From Agriotes lineatus (taxonomy: Eukaryota; Arthropoda; Insecta; Coleoptera; Elateridae), in contig OW679197.1 of assembly GCA_940337035.1 (NCBI GenBank), forward strand, positions 54,581,903 through 54,645,902: a DNA stretch of 64,000 nucleotides. The letters are read 5' to 3'. Shown here in pieces: positions 21,526 through 33,714 of this stretch (within the stretch, counting starts at the first letter, position 1; the number at the start of each line of letters is the position of its first letter). The notes beneath the pieces are model-generated. The model was not told the origin of the DNA. It searched no databases and saw nothing but the letters and a program-made list of their open reading frames with translations. The translations under genes and the position numbers were made by a program.

Positions 21526-22050
21526 TAGAGATCGAACTATTGTGTCTTGCTCCAAAACTGAGCACATTCCTTGACGATTTGTTTTTATGTTATACATTTC
21601 AAGCGAGGTTTCAATAATTGACTAGTAATCAACCATCAATGTTTCTAGTTCTGATGCTGCAACATTATGAGTAAAAAATATGATGATGAATATCTAACTA
21701 TGTTGAGTATTAAAAATACAAATTGTAGCTTAGTCTTTCTAAATACCAAGAGTGCTTTAACCAGTTAGGTTTTATAATTTTTTCAGGTTACTTAATGTAA
21801 TTGAGCATAAGAATTTGAAAGTGTTGTTCAGTGGTTCTTTATTAGCTTATTGTTGACTAGAACTTCAAGCACATCACTTGTTTGGTGTAATGGGATGTAA
21901 TGGAATGTTTAAGACTTATTTCTAAATTACTTAATTAATTAATTATGTTTTCAACCAAAATTCTATAGGATCAAAGTTAAGCTGAAGTATTCCTACGTAT
22001 ATATAATTACTATAATGTAAACGTTTCTATTCTGGTGCAGAGTTTCTGGA

Positions 22051-22100
22051 AACCTAACATAGTCTAAGCTAACCTAACCTAACTTAACTTAAACTAACAT
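22051..22100. repeat. Degenerate (CCTAA)n telomere-like run
   Basis: Around 22070-22098 there are consecutive pentamers of CCTAA type: two exact, then CTTAA, CTTAA, ACTAA and CATAA. CCTAA is the complement of the insect telomeric unit TTAGG. With so few and degenerate copies this may be chance or a scar of break repair. Confidence 0.4.
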
Positions 22101-22199
22101 AATCTTTTAACCACTTACCAATGTATTTTACAGGTACTCTTAACACTAACACTGTACGTTAACCTTTTAATTATGACTAATTTACGTTAGCATGACATA

Positions 22200-23430
22200 A
22201 CACTGCACTACCTTCACTGCTTTAGACTTTTTGCCTTCTACCTTCTTCTTCTCTGGCTTTCTTCTCTTTCATAATCTTATTGAGTTGTTTTACTCTCGCA
22301 TCCCAGTTTTCTTTGCTGTTCATCATTAGTTCTACTTAAGTATGTGACTTAACTCCTTTTCCGGTTTGCAAGTTCTGTTCACAGTTTTTCACTGTCCTAT
22401 CTCAAGCATATCAAGATTGTGTGCTCTAGGTTGTCATCGTCGTATAACCAGCATTGACTGGGCTCTTCATTGCCAATTTTAGCCAGGTATGACCAGTAAC
22501 ATTTATGCCCAATAAGGCATCATCTTTATCGTGAATGATGATACGCTCTTCTACCATGAAGTCGATGGGTAGGGTCTCCGACACAACTTACAAAGCTTCG
22601 GTAGAAACTGCTCTGTACGCACAATATATTCTTATCATGGCTCTTCTTTGTATGCCTCCTATATTTTCTGGTATTTCTTAATCTTGATGATCTTTGTCCA
22701 TATAGGAGCGGCATATAGAATCTTCCTTTTTATGAGGCTTGCACCTCCTAGGAATTAACCTGTCTTGATGCTTCACTGCCTTTTCAGCCTTGTTCGCAAT
22801 GTAGTGTAGATGGTTTGCCATTGAGCAGTTTTTCTTGCACGACCTCCGAATATTTTAGGGCCTTGTACAATTGCAATACTTGTATCGTCGATTTCTATTT
22901 CAAGGTCTCCCTACTGTTTCTGTCTTGTTAGGTGCGAGTACCTCTAGTAACGATAGCGACGTTATCTACGTATCCCACAATTTTAACACCTTGTGACAAC
23001 GGTATTTCTAGAATCTCGTTGTAATAAATGTTCCAAAGAAGGGGTCCCATCACCGATTCTTGGGGAACTCCTCTCGTAATTTTTAATTCTTCCAACACTA
23101 TCAGTTTTCTACCTGTAAAGTAGTAAGTAGCCGATTATATGCAATATGTAGCCTGGTACTCTCCAAATCGCTGGATCGTTAATCTCCTTTATTGATATAC
23201 TCGGCCATTTTCTATACAAAGCCTTGCATCTATTGAAGACTTTCCTTTTCTAAAACCAAATTGCATTTTGCTATTACCTCGTCTTTCTAGCTCAGTCCAA
23301 ATTCTTCCATGGAGTAAGTACTAGTCAATCTTTGCCATAGCGTTTAATATAATCTTTTGCGTGACGTGGATCTGTGTTGACTGGCTTGATTTCTGTAGTT
23401 TTTCAACTGTCTGCAAGCAAGTTTGACGTA
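22200..23430 (-). mobile_element. R1-clade-like LINE pol remnant
   Basis: The minus strand reads, in order, FRKGKSSIDARL, ITRGVPQESVMGPLLWNIYYNEIL, GVKIVGYVDNVAIVT, then an AYRAVSTEAL piece, IDFMVEERIIIHD and a cysteine-bearing tail ending LEHTILICL. GVPQ-S--GPLLWN and F-A-D-D (here Y-V-D-N) are RT palm motifs of the R1/jockey group, and the AYRTVST block is typical of R1-like elements. The second catalytic Asp has become Asn and stops are present. It lies antisense to dac. Confidence 0.8.
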
Positions 23431-23779
23431 TTTCCTTTGGGAACCATCTCGTATCATTTAAAATTTTATATTACCCAAAGCTGTAAGGTATCAACATTGA
23501 TTTCATTCTATTTTCTCCTTTGTCTTCTCGCGTACAAGTATTTTGGCTGCAGTATTTGTGAAGCATATTTTCTGTAAATTTTTATCTACGTTCTCATCTC
23601 GTCTTCTCAAGTCTTCCCTTTGGTCATGTATGCTGCAATATTGCTTTCCACACTTCTTTAACAGAAATATTGTTACGTAAAGGTACAATGTGTGTAATCT
23701 TAGTTGACTTTTTTAAATTCTCTTTAGGATCGGTTCTACATCTAAATCTTCTCTCAGGCGTGTTTCTAATCCTGTATTT

Positions 23780-25270
23780 TTTTGTTATCCTCTAAATTGT
23801 TCGTAAGTATTTTATTTCCAAAAACTGAAATTTGCTTTTGGTTTTGTTTGCTTTTGGTGTTGTTTGCTTTTGGTTTTGTTTGTGAAAATCCAATTTTCAC
23901 TGCCAAATGTCAGAATGTGTATGCATTAAGATCAACTCATTTTGTATTATTCATTATCTGTTCTTTTTTCAACAAGGCATTTCTTACTGAGCCAATCTCC
24001 TTCTAGTCTGGACGTGACCTCTGCTCACTTCCTCTATTCCTTACGTTTACGTCTACTCCAAAGTTTTTAAATGTAACAGTTGGTTCCAATATTCTACAAT
24101 TTATTTCTATAGTAATATTTGTTTCCTCCTTTCCCATTGCTATGATAGTTGCTTTCTTTTTGTTCATTGTAACATGTCTATATGTTAATGCTTGATTCCA
24201 GAATTCCATGTTACTCGTTAGATCGTTTTCACTATGCACACAAACAACTAAGTTGTTTTGCCAATGTATAGTTTATTTGTTGTTAAATTTGTTTTTTTAT
24301 AATGTTGCCCATGATTATGTTGAATTGGACTCCTCCTTTGCTTAGGCCTGCAATTATGTAAAATTCTTCGGACGGCAAGTTATCGGTTCTTACCTAGCTT
24401 GTAATATTTTTATATATACTTAAAATAGCCTGTCTTAGTTCCGTCGCTACATTTTCTGGTTATTTTCTTTGGTACTCTGTCAAAGGCATTTTCTAGATCA
24501 ATAAAAGCCACATTTGCGTTACTTGTTTAATAGTGTTCATATCTTTTCTAAATCTACCATGTTCTAGCTGTGGTTTAATATCTTGTCTTAGTCACTGTTT
24601 AAGAAGTCTCTCATATAACTTTGGCACAGTACTTCAATATGATTCCCATTATCCCCTATGACTATTTTTTTGTATCTTCTCCTGAATTTGTTAATATCTT
24701 CGTACCTTTTTCGCCCATACCCTCAATATTTTTCTCGTTATTTGATCCTGCTTAGTTAATTTTCCTTTCCTTATCATATGAATTGTATCTGAAAGTTATT
24801 TTAATTCTATATTAGTATTTTGTCCCTAATCTGCATTTGTTATCCATCTTTTCCATTTTCCATTAATACAACTTTTTCTTTTGATTTGATGCTCCATAGT
24901 AATTCCTTCCATTTTCTCTCCGAAGTCTACCCATAATTTATTCTTTGCTTTTTCACAATTTATTTTACTCTGTTTGTTTGTTCGTTATATTTATTGTATC
25001 TTTTATTGGTTGCTTCACTTAAATATCGTTTTCATTTTTTTCTTTATTTATTTTAATTTGGCCTTTAGTTCTTTAAGTCTACCATGATGTATGTTTCTGG
25101 TTTTTGTTTATTGTTCAGCTTCATATATTTGTTTTGCTGCAGCCAGTATCCTTGGCTTAAGCATTTCACGATTGTTTCACGTCCATCCCTTCTGTGCTTT
25201 TTTTATTTAACATTGACTCTTGGTTTTTGTTAAATTTTGACGCCCTCTTTAGTGTATATTTTGTGCCCTC
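23780..25270 (-). mobile_element. LINE pol remnant with RT palm motifs
   Basis: The longest LINE stretch here. Minus-strand pieces in order are CEKAKNKLWVDFGEKMEG, then NANVAFIDLENAFDRVPK (a clear RT motif with its first catalytic Asp), GLSKGGVQFNIIMGN in a broken frame, then NMEFWNQALTYRHVTMNKKK and ILEPTVTFKNFGVDV (thumb). Multiple stops and frameshifts. It ends less than 0.7 kb upstream of the dac exon and is antisense to it. The clade is probably RTE/CR1-like but not settled. Confidence 0.75.
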
Positions 25271-25916
25271 CTTGCTTCATATTTATTATATTTGAAGCTT
25301 TGATTTATCTAATAATTAAGTAATATACAAGTGAGAGATTCGTGAATTACTAAATAAATTTAACAGAAAAATTCACCGCATGGGACGGGTTGAAGTAACT
25401 ATCTCGAGCATTGAGAGGCGTTTTAATAAGGTATCGGAGATTCAACCTTAGAGAAGAATAAGTCTGCACAGTTTCATTTACATATAGCTACTTCATTTAA
25501 ACAATATCGAAATTCTTTCTGTACAGGAAATTATAGACTGCAATGTGACTCATTTTTCTTCGATTTCAAGCGATTTTAAGACAACTGGCTTAGAATGTGA
25601 TTTTTAACATTGTATGTAGGGTAACAATACGACTGTCGCTAAATAAATAATAAGTAGTTTAACTGAAATTTGATATTTAAGAGGCAATAGCTTCCCGAGC
25701 GTGGACACCTAACAATTAGTTACCTACCGGTTCTCTCCTTTTAACTTTTTTTTAAATTACGCTTTCCATTATCAAATATAAACACAACACAATGAAAGTG
25801 TCATTGAACCATTCATATTTCATTTAGCTAACTTTGCATGCATCTGATAATAGCTGTACATTTGTAAAATACTAACCCGAGTGTTTAAACTTCAGTAGCT
25901 CTCTACTATTTTGCAG

Positions 25917-26050
25917 TTCCAGGCCCGGACGCCCTCCAAAACGCGCCCCCGTGGGGCTTAGCTTGGCAGCCTCGCATCAGTATCAGCAGCTGAAGAAACA
26001 CCGCATGGACAACGGCGACTATCCTCCATACGAAAACGGACACTTGGGCG
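25917..26050 (+). CDS. dac: dachshund internal coding exon
   Basis: Dachshund is a nuclear transcriptional cofactor of the Ski/Sno family that acts in eye, leg and brain patterning with the eyes absent/sine oculis network. This exon follows a pyrimidine-rich tract and TTTTGCAG and ends at GCG|GTGAGT. The open frame from 25918 reads RPGRPPKRAPVGLSLAASH, then QQLKKHRMDNGDY and YENGHLG. I recognise these as the linker after the N-terminal Ski/Sno-Dac DNA-binding domain; GRPPKR resembles an AT-hook. Length 134 bp, upstream intron phase 2 and downstream phase 1. An alternative AG six bases downstream is possible. Its GC content stands out sharply from the flanks. No other dac exon was found here. 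Confidence 0.87.
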
Positions 26051-26059
26051 GTGAGTAGT

Positions 26060-26785
26060 TTTTATTTATCAATTAGACGTTTGAATAATAGGTTTGAAGC
26101 AAAATTGTAGATAATATTAAGGTTAATAATTTATTTAATTGCATAGTTTGGCCTATATATGCAACTTCGCAGTTTTGTCTGCACTTGTTCTACACTTATT
26201 ATACAATTAGTTGTGTCTGTGGCGTTCGCTTTAAGCGATTTTCAAATTAAACTGTGACAGGTTGTAGTCCTACCTTCCTACTACAGATGACGCTTAATTT
26301 TCATATTTAGTGGTTTCTCAGAGCTCTGAAAATAAACTCTAAACTTTGGTCTGGATTACGGTAGTCAGTAGAGGTATATAGTAAATAATAGCGTATTTGT
26401 GTACAATTTAATTGCAAATAAAATGCCGATATATTCGTTAAAATATGTCAGATATGTGCCAGTTTTAAATAATAGTTTACATCGAATTTGAACAGTTTTT
26501 GTTTCTACAAAAATGGGGAAAGTAACAAATAGTTAATGATTATTACTTTTAAAAGCTGGTTCAGAATGTTGAGTACCTTTTGAAATTAAAAATCAACAAT
26601 TCATCTAAAATAATAAGTTAAAATTGTAAAAAAAAATAAAACAATCTATTTTTATTAAAATGTCTGGTACACTGCAAAATGTGTTTCAATTTGTATGCAG
26701 TCGTAGATACAACGACATGAAAAAGAACAATTTTTCAAAATAAATTTGCTTCCCCTTATCTCCTTATGTCCCTATTGATTTCTAG
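26060..26785. other. Intron immediately 3' of the dac exon
   Basis: AT-rich intronic sequence with no repeats, islands or coding recognised. Confidence 0.5.
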
Positions 26786-26789
26786 TTAC

Positions 26790-27690
26790 TTTACCCAGTT
26801 CTTCGATATATTTCGGTCGCTTGTCATTTGCTTCATTTCTCGGTTGGTTTTAACCACGTTTGTGTTGATTTTCCCTTTCTTCTATTTTTATTTTTTGCAT
26901 TCATCGCCTTTCTTAGCAATCTATTCTGATACATTATTATAAGGTATTCGAACCAATTAAGCTGTCACTTCCCCATTTTTAAAGTTATTAGTTCGTGCTT
27001 CTTGGTTTCCTCTTCTTTAATCAGTATTTGTTGTCTATGCTTGGGCATAAGCCTTTTCTATCTTTTTCTGCTGTCCTCTGTTTTGCACTAGCTGTATCTA
27101 TTTTGGGCCTGTCATAGTTTTGAGGTCGCCGCCGTCGTCAATTCCTCTTATGTTTTATTGTCCACTTTACCTTTTTTCTTTCCATTACCTTCATTGTATT
27201 ATCTTTTTGGCCCACTTTTCTTCATCCATTCTACGAGTATCAACATGTTCTGTCCAATCATCCTTACAAAAACACCCCATCCTTGTTTTATTCTTCTTAT
27301 TTTGGTTATTATTTGTTCTGGGTAAATATAATCTTCCACCTGCTCTATATCTTCCTTCTGTCTGATTATCTGTCCTTGATTTTTTCAATTATGCTATTTA
27401 TTAGTCCTACATTTTCGACTCTGTATTCTTCTCGCATCTCTTCTAGCCCTTCAAATTTGTGATCAGCTGTATGTCGTCGACAAATCTTAAATTGTGTGTT
27501 TTCTCATTTATATTTATTCCCTTGTCTTCCAATTTCAGTATGCTTGTAAACAGTTTCGAAGAAATATTATCTCCTTGTTTTATTTACTTCTTAATTTTTA
27601 TTTGTTTTGAACCTTTATGCAGCTTAACGGTAAATGTAGCAGTCTTGTATGTTCTTGTCTGCTTCTCGGATTAATGTAGTGTATCTCAAA
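26790..27690 (-). mobile_element. LINE (RTE-like) pol remnant
   Basis: Minus-strand translation shows QGDNISSKLFTSILK, matching the RQGD-ISPKLF box of RTE-type elements, then KGININEKTHNLRFVDDIQLI, where VDD stands at the ADD catalytic position with both Asp retained. Further along are EEMREEYRVENVGL, TRRMDEEKWAKKIIQ and a tail like GDLKTMTGPK with EKAYAQA. The order is right for an RT followed by the C-terminal tail. Several stops. Antisense to dac. Confidence 0.8.
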
Positions 27691-27699
27691 TCTATTCTT

Positions 27700-28420
27700 C
27701 CGTTTCAAAGAGCGTCAATTATAGCTCAATGTTCTACACTTCTTCGTAAACAACAAAAACTAAATAGATAGGTAAGTTATGTTGGCTTTTTCTATTAAGA
27801 CTCTGTTTGTAGGTGACCTAATTTTCTATAATTTTTACGATATCTAGCCTGTTTAGATGGCTGATAAAAGTAAAGCATATCAGTTAATCTTCTTATTATT
27901 ATGTTCGACATTTTCATGATTTGAGTTGCTCTTATTTTGTTTCTAATTTTGCCCATCCGTGTTTTTCCTGCAATATTCTTCAAGGCTTTATCTCAGCAGC
28001 AGTTTCAACAATGACGTCTAACAACGTTGATACTGCTATTATATCATACTAAACTTCACCCATAGACACCATGTGCCCATCTGAAGTAAACATGAGTGAC
28101 AATTTACCTTTTCTTTTTAAGTGTCTTATTTGCGTTTCAGTTCCAACACAACGATATCTGTTATTAAATTATAAATTCTAAATTCATTTATAATTCTATA
28201 ACTGAAAATTTCAAGGCAACTTTAATTTCTACATTAATTTAACTTAATTTATAATAATTATATATAGAAAACTGTAAATAGTTTGCCAGTCTTCGCTAGA
28301 TGGCGTGGGTGACTGCAACTAACTTCAAAGCGTTTCGGATAGATAGATAGCCAGATCTACTTGTTTATATGATTAACACCCAGATTTTAATTTGCTTATT
28401 TAGTTTTTTTGAATATAGTT
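27700..28420. other. Possible LINE debris and AT-rich spacer
   Basis: A minus open frame at 27795-27983 is Lys/Arg-rich (NIAGKTRMGKIRNKIRATQI) and could be LINE-derived, but no diagnostic motif is visible. The rest is AT-rich. Confidence 0.3.
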
Positions 28421-28429
28421 TTATTCAAA

Positions 28430-29350
28430 ACTGACTTTTGATGTTTTTCTGACCCTGTTTGCTATTTCCAAGTCCCATTTGCCAAACATAACTCTCAAGT
28501 ACATGCTCATATACTGTAACCAGTTCGAGTTGTTGTTCTGCTTCTAATATTATTTTTTAGCATTTTTCCTTGGAAGTCTGCTACTAGTACTATATCGTTA
28601 TGAGATAATAATTCCTCCAGAGTTATTGATTCTAGATATCTGTATCCTATAGTTAATTATAGGTGTCTAATTCTATTTATTATGTCTGTAATGATAGTAT
28701 CCAGTACGTACTGTAATGAATAGTAGAGGGCAATCACCTTCCGTAATACTCTTATCCATTTCAAACATTGCTTATATTTTTCTTTTATTACATTTCTTAG
28801 TATAAATATATTATGATTTTCGTGTCTTCCCTTTTAAAACGCAGACTATTCCTCATCCAGTTTTCATTCCATGTTTGATCTTATTCTATCCGCTATTGTT
28901 TTGTATATAGTATAAATATTACCGTGGTTAAACCTCCATAATTGTAGCAGTCTGTTTTTGTTGTTTTTCAGATTGGGGTTATTAGATTTTCTTTCCGCCC
29001 TTTTTATGTCTTGTTTGTACTTTCATAAATATTTTCAATAACCACTTTTCTCCCTTCCCCCAATCACTATAATTTCTGGAACTATATCAACTACTTTGCT
29101 AGCCGTTTTTGATTTAAAATTTTCAGTCCCTTTTTCAACTCCTCCGCAATTTCATTTCGTTGTTCTTCATCTTTAGCTACATTTCTGTCATCTTTTTCGT
29201 CTCTGCTATTTCTTTACCATGTAGTGTTTTTTCCAATCTTGCAACAAATCCATTGTATTTACCATTACTTAGTTGTTTTTGTTTTTCATATACTAAATCT
29301 GTCCTTCTTTTGCCTTTCAAGTTCTCAGTCTATTTCAAAAACTTCTATTA
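28430..29350 (-). mobile_element. LINE pol remnant (second family)
   Basis: The minus strand contains YTIYKTIADRIRSN, then KLDEE-SAF, GRHENHNIFILRNVIKEKYK and DIVLVADFQGKMLKNNI. These match the L-A-N-R-I, EEQ-GF-KGRST-DHIF-L and ADD-V/L-like blocks of LINE reverse transcriptases, in the right order. The residue after VAD is Phe, so the second catalytic Asp is lost. Upstream coding (29000-29350) is Lys-rich and poorly conserved. Antisense to dac. Confidence 0.7.
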
Positions 29351-29441
29351 TTAATCTTATAATTTTAATTCATTTCAAACTCTTCCATGCGTTTCTTCTT
29401 TGCCCCTTGAATTACTTAAAAAATACTATGTTTAATTTATA

Positions 29442-29961
29442 CAGTGTGTTTCACTTAAGGGTGTTCCCTTATTTAGTTTTATTCCGTTCGAACAAAGTTT
29501 TTCTCAAAGATTAAACAACTTATAAAAATTAATTTCATAGAACAAGATCATATATTGTACAATTATCTACAACTTTTGTGTAAAAGGTATTTTTTTTTGT
29601 GGTAAAAAGTACAGCTTTTGGTAGAATCCCAAGATTAGATTTTTAGAAATATCCTGGAAGTCCAAAAATTAATAATGATAAAAAAAATTTGCTTAAAAAC
29701 CCTTTTATATATTACGTAATTGTTTATAATTTTTGTCAAAAACTCTTCTTGTAGGTAGTGTTTAAAAAATTTGCAAAATTTAGTTTTTATAAGCAGCAAA
29801 AGAAAGTCGTGTGGTGACCACACCCCATCCGTTCCATTTATTTTGGTATCGCAGGTGGCTTTGAATTGCAACGTAATGTTTTTTATCTGTTAGAAAAATT
29901 TGGTTCAAATAATATTAAAAAAAAGATATAAGGGTACTACAGTGTTAAGTAAAACACACTG
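29442..29961. mobile_element. TA-flanked TIR element, 520 bp
   Basis: It starts CAGTGTGTTTCACTTAA and ends TTAAGTAAAACACACTG, with TA on both sides (29440-29441 and 29962-29963). The TIRs are about 17 bp with one mismatch. The interior is AT-rich; a minus open frame at 29635-29871 has no transposase motif. This fits a non-autonomous Tc1/mariner-type element. Confidence 0.85.
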
Positions 29962-30099
29962 TAGACTTAAACACGTGTTCAGATGTGCCTTGTATGTCCA
30001 TTAACTTTTTATTTATCAGCAATCGTTTTCATAAGTAAAAATACCTATAATCGACAAATTTAAAATAGAAGCGCTGCAATATCCATAATCGTTTGTTGT

Positions 30100-30900
30100 G
30101 TGCATATCGTTTGACCGGTAGATTCCAATTCGCAGTTACAGCTTGTCGTGCTGTCCACATTCGGTGAGGTGAATGTGTGATGCATTAAGCAGAAAGGGCT
30201 GCGGGTTTGAGCGCGCAGTTTCTTATCAAAAGCAGAATTGAAAATCGATAAAAAGCATTTAGCAGTGGACAAAAGCCGCGTCAAAACGTAAAATTATTTA
30301 ATTTCGTACATTACGGGGGCCGCGCGAGGCCCCTCGCTCGCAATCTAAACAAAGCGGCGGTCAGTAACAGCTTTTACTGATTTATTGATTAGAACAGTAA
30401 AATAAGTGCGCCCTCCTCCGAACATCTATTCAAATATGCATCCTACGCTTAATAACATCCATATTACAGCTGTCAGCGCTTTTATTATAAGCAAAACGCG
30501 CCGCCGCCGTCTCTCTCGCACCTGCCGCCGCCCGTTTTTTCTCAAGCAAAACAGCATTTAGGAAATTGCTCGTAAATTAATTGGCAGTTCCGGCATCTTA
30601 GTTTCCATTTTTTGGCGGATATCGAACACAATTAAGGAATGTCTCTCTCGGCGGGCCCTCTTGATCGAATGTCGTGCTTGGAGGCAATTAAAGGCAGGGA
30701 TCCAGAAAGTCGCTAGTTAGCACGATGTGCATTTAACATTTCGAGTGCAGTATATTAAACAGCAATTTTATTTCTGATATCATCTGCAACTGACGTGAGA
30801 GCAATGAGTTTAGGGGTTAGCGGAAGTGCTCGTTGCAATTCTTACGTGTTGCTTTTGATAACTTGCGCTCGAACGTGAGCTTAATGCCGAGTAATGCGTC
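30100..30900. promoter_or_regulatory. GC-rich non-coding island, candidate enhancer
   Basis: A high-complexity island with GGGGGCCGCGCGAGGCCCC near 30315, CGCGCCGCCGCCGTC near 30498, a CGCGGCGGTCAG-type core and many homeodomain-like TAATTA/ATTAATT motifs. No splice-bounded exon or long open frame. The island lies ~4.2 kb downstream of the dac exon. Regulatory function is an inference from composition, complexity and position. Confidence 0.45.
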
Positions 30901-30929
30901 TGGCTGTAATGTAGAATAACGAGGCTTGC

Positions 30930-31230
30930 AATTTCCAAACCAGGCGCCCTAATTTCGCCTTCAAACTTATCAGAAATTCCCTATCACATTAAATTTGAAA
31001 ATTCATCAAACTGAAGCTGCTTGTGAGCTGTACCTAGCTTTTGGCTTGGGTCACACTTACAGTTACAACACTCATAATCTACCTGAGTTTTTGCAAGACC
31101 TCCGAAACAACAAGGTGACAGCTCTACAGCGTGACATCAGCATAAAAGGGCCGAATTGTCCAATGATTGGCTTGTCTCTGCTGACGTCACGTCGAAGAGC
31201 GGTGGCCTCGTAGTTTTGGAGGTAATGGTT
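30930..31230. other. Transition sequence with a small open frame
   Basis: An open frame at 30995-31213 (+, 72 codons; LYLAFGLGHTYSY) has no recognised family and no flanking splice sites that would join it to dac. It is probably chance or repeat-derived. Confidence 0.3.
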
Positions 31231-31439
31231 GTTGATAGAAAAGTTATTTCTTTCATATAAGGAAGAAACAGAGTAAAGCTATCTCTAAAAAACCGCAATA
31301 AGAACATCAAAACTATAATTTTTTATCAGTTCTGAGTGTTTCCAACTTGCGTGACACATTTAACACAGAAATCAGAAAAACTCGTCCAGCGAATCGCCTT
31401 AAAGGATAAAGTTCTGGAAAGCCTCAATTTCAATCTAAA

Positions 31440-32170
31440 AACTAATTAAGCCTCGCCGCTTTTCTTGATCTCCAGTTAACCGCAAATATATTGTCGTTAC
31501 GATGGTTTACAGGTATAATTTCAGGCAAGATGGCACGACGAAGGCAATTAGACGCTTATGAAGCTTTGATAACTTCATATGATGGCAGTTTCTACTTCTT
31601 CCTGTTTTGCCGTAGAACCAGCGTTCGTCATACGTCATACCTAGCCAAAGCTCACAGACGTATCGGGGCTAGGAGAGCGGCTCTTTAGTGGTCGTAACTA
31701 TTCAACAGATGGCGCTTATTTGGCAGCACGCGATTGCTGTCGTTTCCAAAGTTTCGGCCGACAGGCGGCCGACTCGGATCGGCTTCTAAGGGTAAACGGA
31801 AAAGACAAGTGTTATTACGGAAATAAAATAAACACTTTCTTAGTTCCATTTTATGGCCGGGTTTCTCATTTAGAGGCCGGCAATTACAGTTGATGATTCC
31901 GTGATTCACAACTTTTTATTAGGTCCGGTCGTAATTAAACATATTATATTAGATTGCCCTCCTCGACTCGTTTTATGTGTTGTGCTTAGGTTTTTATAGA
32001 CAACCATAAAAGATGATAAATATAATTAAATTACTTTTTGATTTTATTGGTTTATTGCTTGCGCAGTGTTAATGGAGTTGCTCTCCTGCGTGTGGAATTT
32101 TGACGCCGCGCTGACAGGGATTGTAATTTACTTTTAATGCCATGCTACACAAACCGCCCAGGAATTGATA
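31440..32170. promoter_or_regulatory. Moderately GC-rich island, candidate regulatory DNA
   Basis: Less AT-rich than the surroundings, with GGCCGACAGGCGGCCGACTC near 31757 and GACGCCGCGCTGACAGGG near 32102. Small open frames on both strands overlap without domain features. No exon evidence. Confidence 0.3.
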
Positions 32171-32179
32171 ACTATTTCC

Positions 32180-33700
32180 AAAATCCGAGCAAATATAACA
32201 ATTGGAATTAATAATAATTAGACAAAATGGAGAAAATGTATAGCGAAAATACAGAATTTCCATTGATTTAAATTAGACTAATTTGTTTTTTTCAGAAAAA
32301 TCATGGAACGAATTTTTAACAATAACAATGTTAGGATTCACAAAGCTCAATATTTTGTTGTTGCAATTTTTGAAAAGTTTTAGTTGATATTTGAATCTAG
32401 TAACTTTAATTTTTTTATTAACTTAACATTTTCCATAATTCCAAATACGTCAAATATCAGCTTATCTAATAAGGGTGTTTGGCTTGTTGCTTCACTGCCA
32501 CGTAAATAATAATATATAAATTAAATAACAAACTATCATTTATGTATACCTACAAGTATGTACATGGAGAAACAACCAAAACAGCACCTTGCGACTGCCG
32601 ATAGATTGGGGTGGATTGGGAGTGAGGGTAACTTGGCCAACCCTTTTATACAATGCTGTTCATTGTCTGCTTCATAGGAATTTGATAATTTTAGACTTCT
32701 TCAGACAATGGCCCATTAAAAATAGAACTTTAAACTATATCAGAACAACTTGTTCCATATTTTCTCGTGTAGAATGATTTGTCTAAGTTTCATGGAAGGA
32801 TACCGAAAAAACACTTCTTCAAAATGATGAAAAGCTACAAATATGTCTCACCAAATAGTAGAAATAGGCCTTTGGTACTAGGAATTTTACTTGTTACAAG
32901 TGTGACTTCTTTTCAGTTAATAACAATATCCAAATAAGCAGCATCGTCTTATTTGCAAACATTTGTAAATTCTTTTTTGGTTAGGTGAAAGTGCTCAATT
33001 AGGATACTGATTTATCAAGGAAATATATGACACATATTTGTTATATACTTAAATAATATGTCATATTTAGATCACGGTAGTAGTTTTATCAAATATCCCC
33101 TGCATTTTAGAAACATTTGTCTATCATTTTGAATATTACTATGATGTTTATACAATTAAGTTTAAAATCTACTTTATTTTCTTGAGGCTGTGTATACAGT
33201 ATTGTTCAGTAACACAATTTTTGCCAAAGGGGACGATTTTTAACACAACCAAGCAGTACTGGGACACACAATATAATAGTGTAGTACTTACGAGTAACAC
33301 TTTATAAAGGTGTTCCAGTATATTGCTAAGGTCCACGTTGTAGCGCCTCATATATGCTATGTACCTTCAGGTATAGTGATCTTAATATGTCTTTGAATTA
33401 TATTATTCTTTTGTCAAATTAAAATTGCCCTATTTATGTTCAGAATATCAATAATTATTATTTGTACTAGCTCCTGAAAGATTGCTTATTTCTGAAAGTT
33501 GATGTTCTAAATTTTTAAATATCATTCCCATAAGTCAAAATAACTTATGTCAACTATATGTCAAACAGATTTTAAATTCAAATGACAAATACCAGATTGC
33601 TTCTCTAGTATACAACAATATTAAAAACAGTAAGTAATTCTTTAATAACTAATTCACTTGCATAGTCTTTATTTCCTTTTCTAGTAATTACCTTGCTATT
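32180..33700. other. AT-rich intronic DNA, nothing recognised
   Basis: About 1.5 kb with no coding resemblance, terminal repeats or islands. Confidence 0.5.
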
Positions 33701-33714
33701 CTAATCACCGACCT

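Noticed and set aside
30995..31213. Possible second dac exon (GLGHTYSYNTH frame)
   Set aside because: Residues do not match Dachshund as I know it and there is no acceptor/donor pair around the frame.
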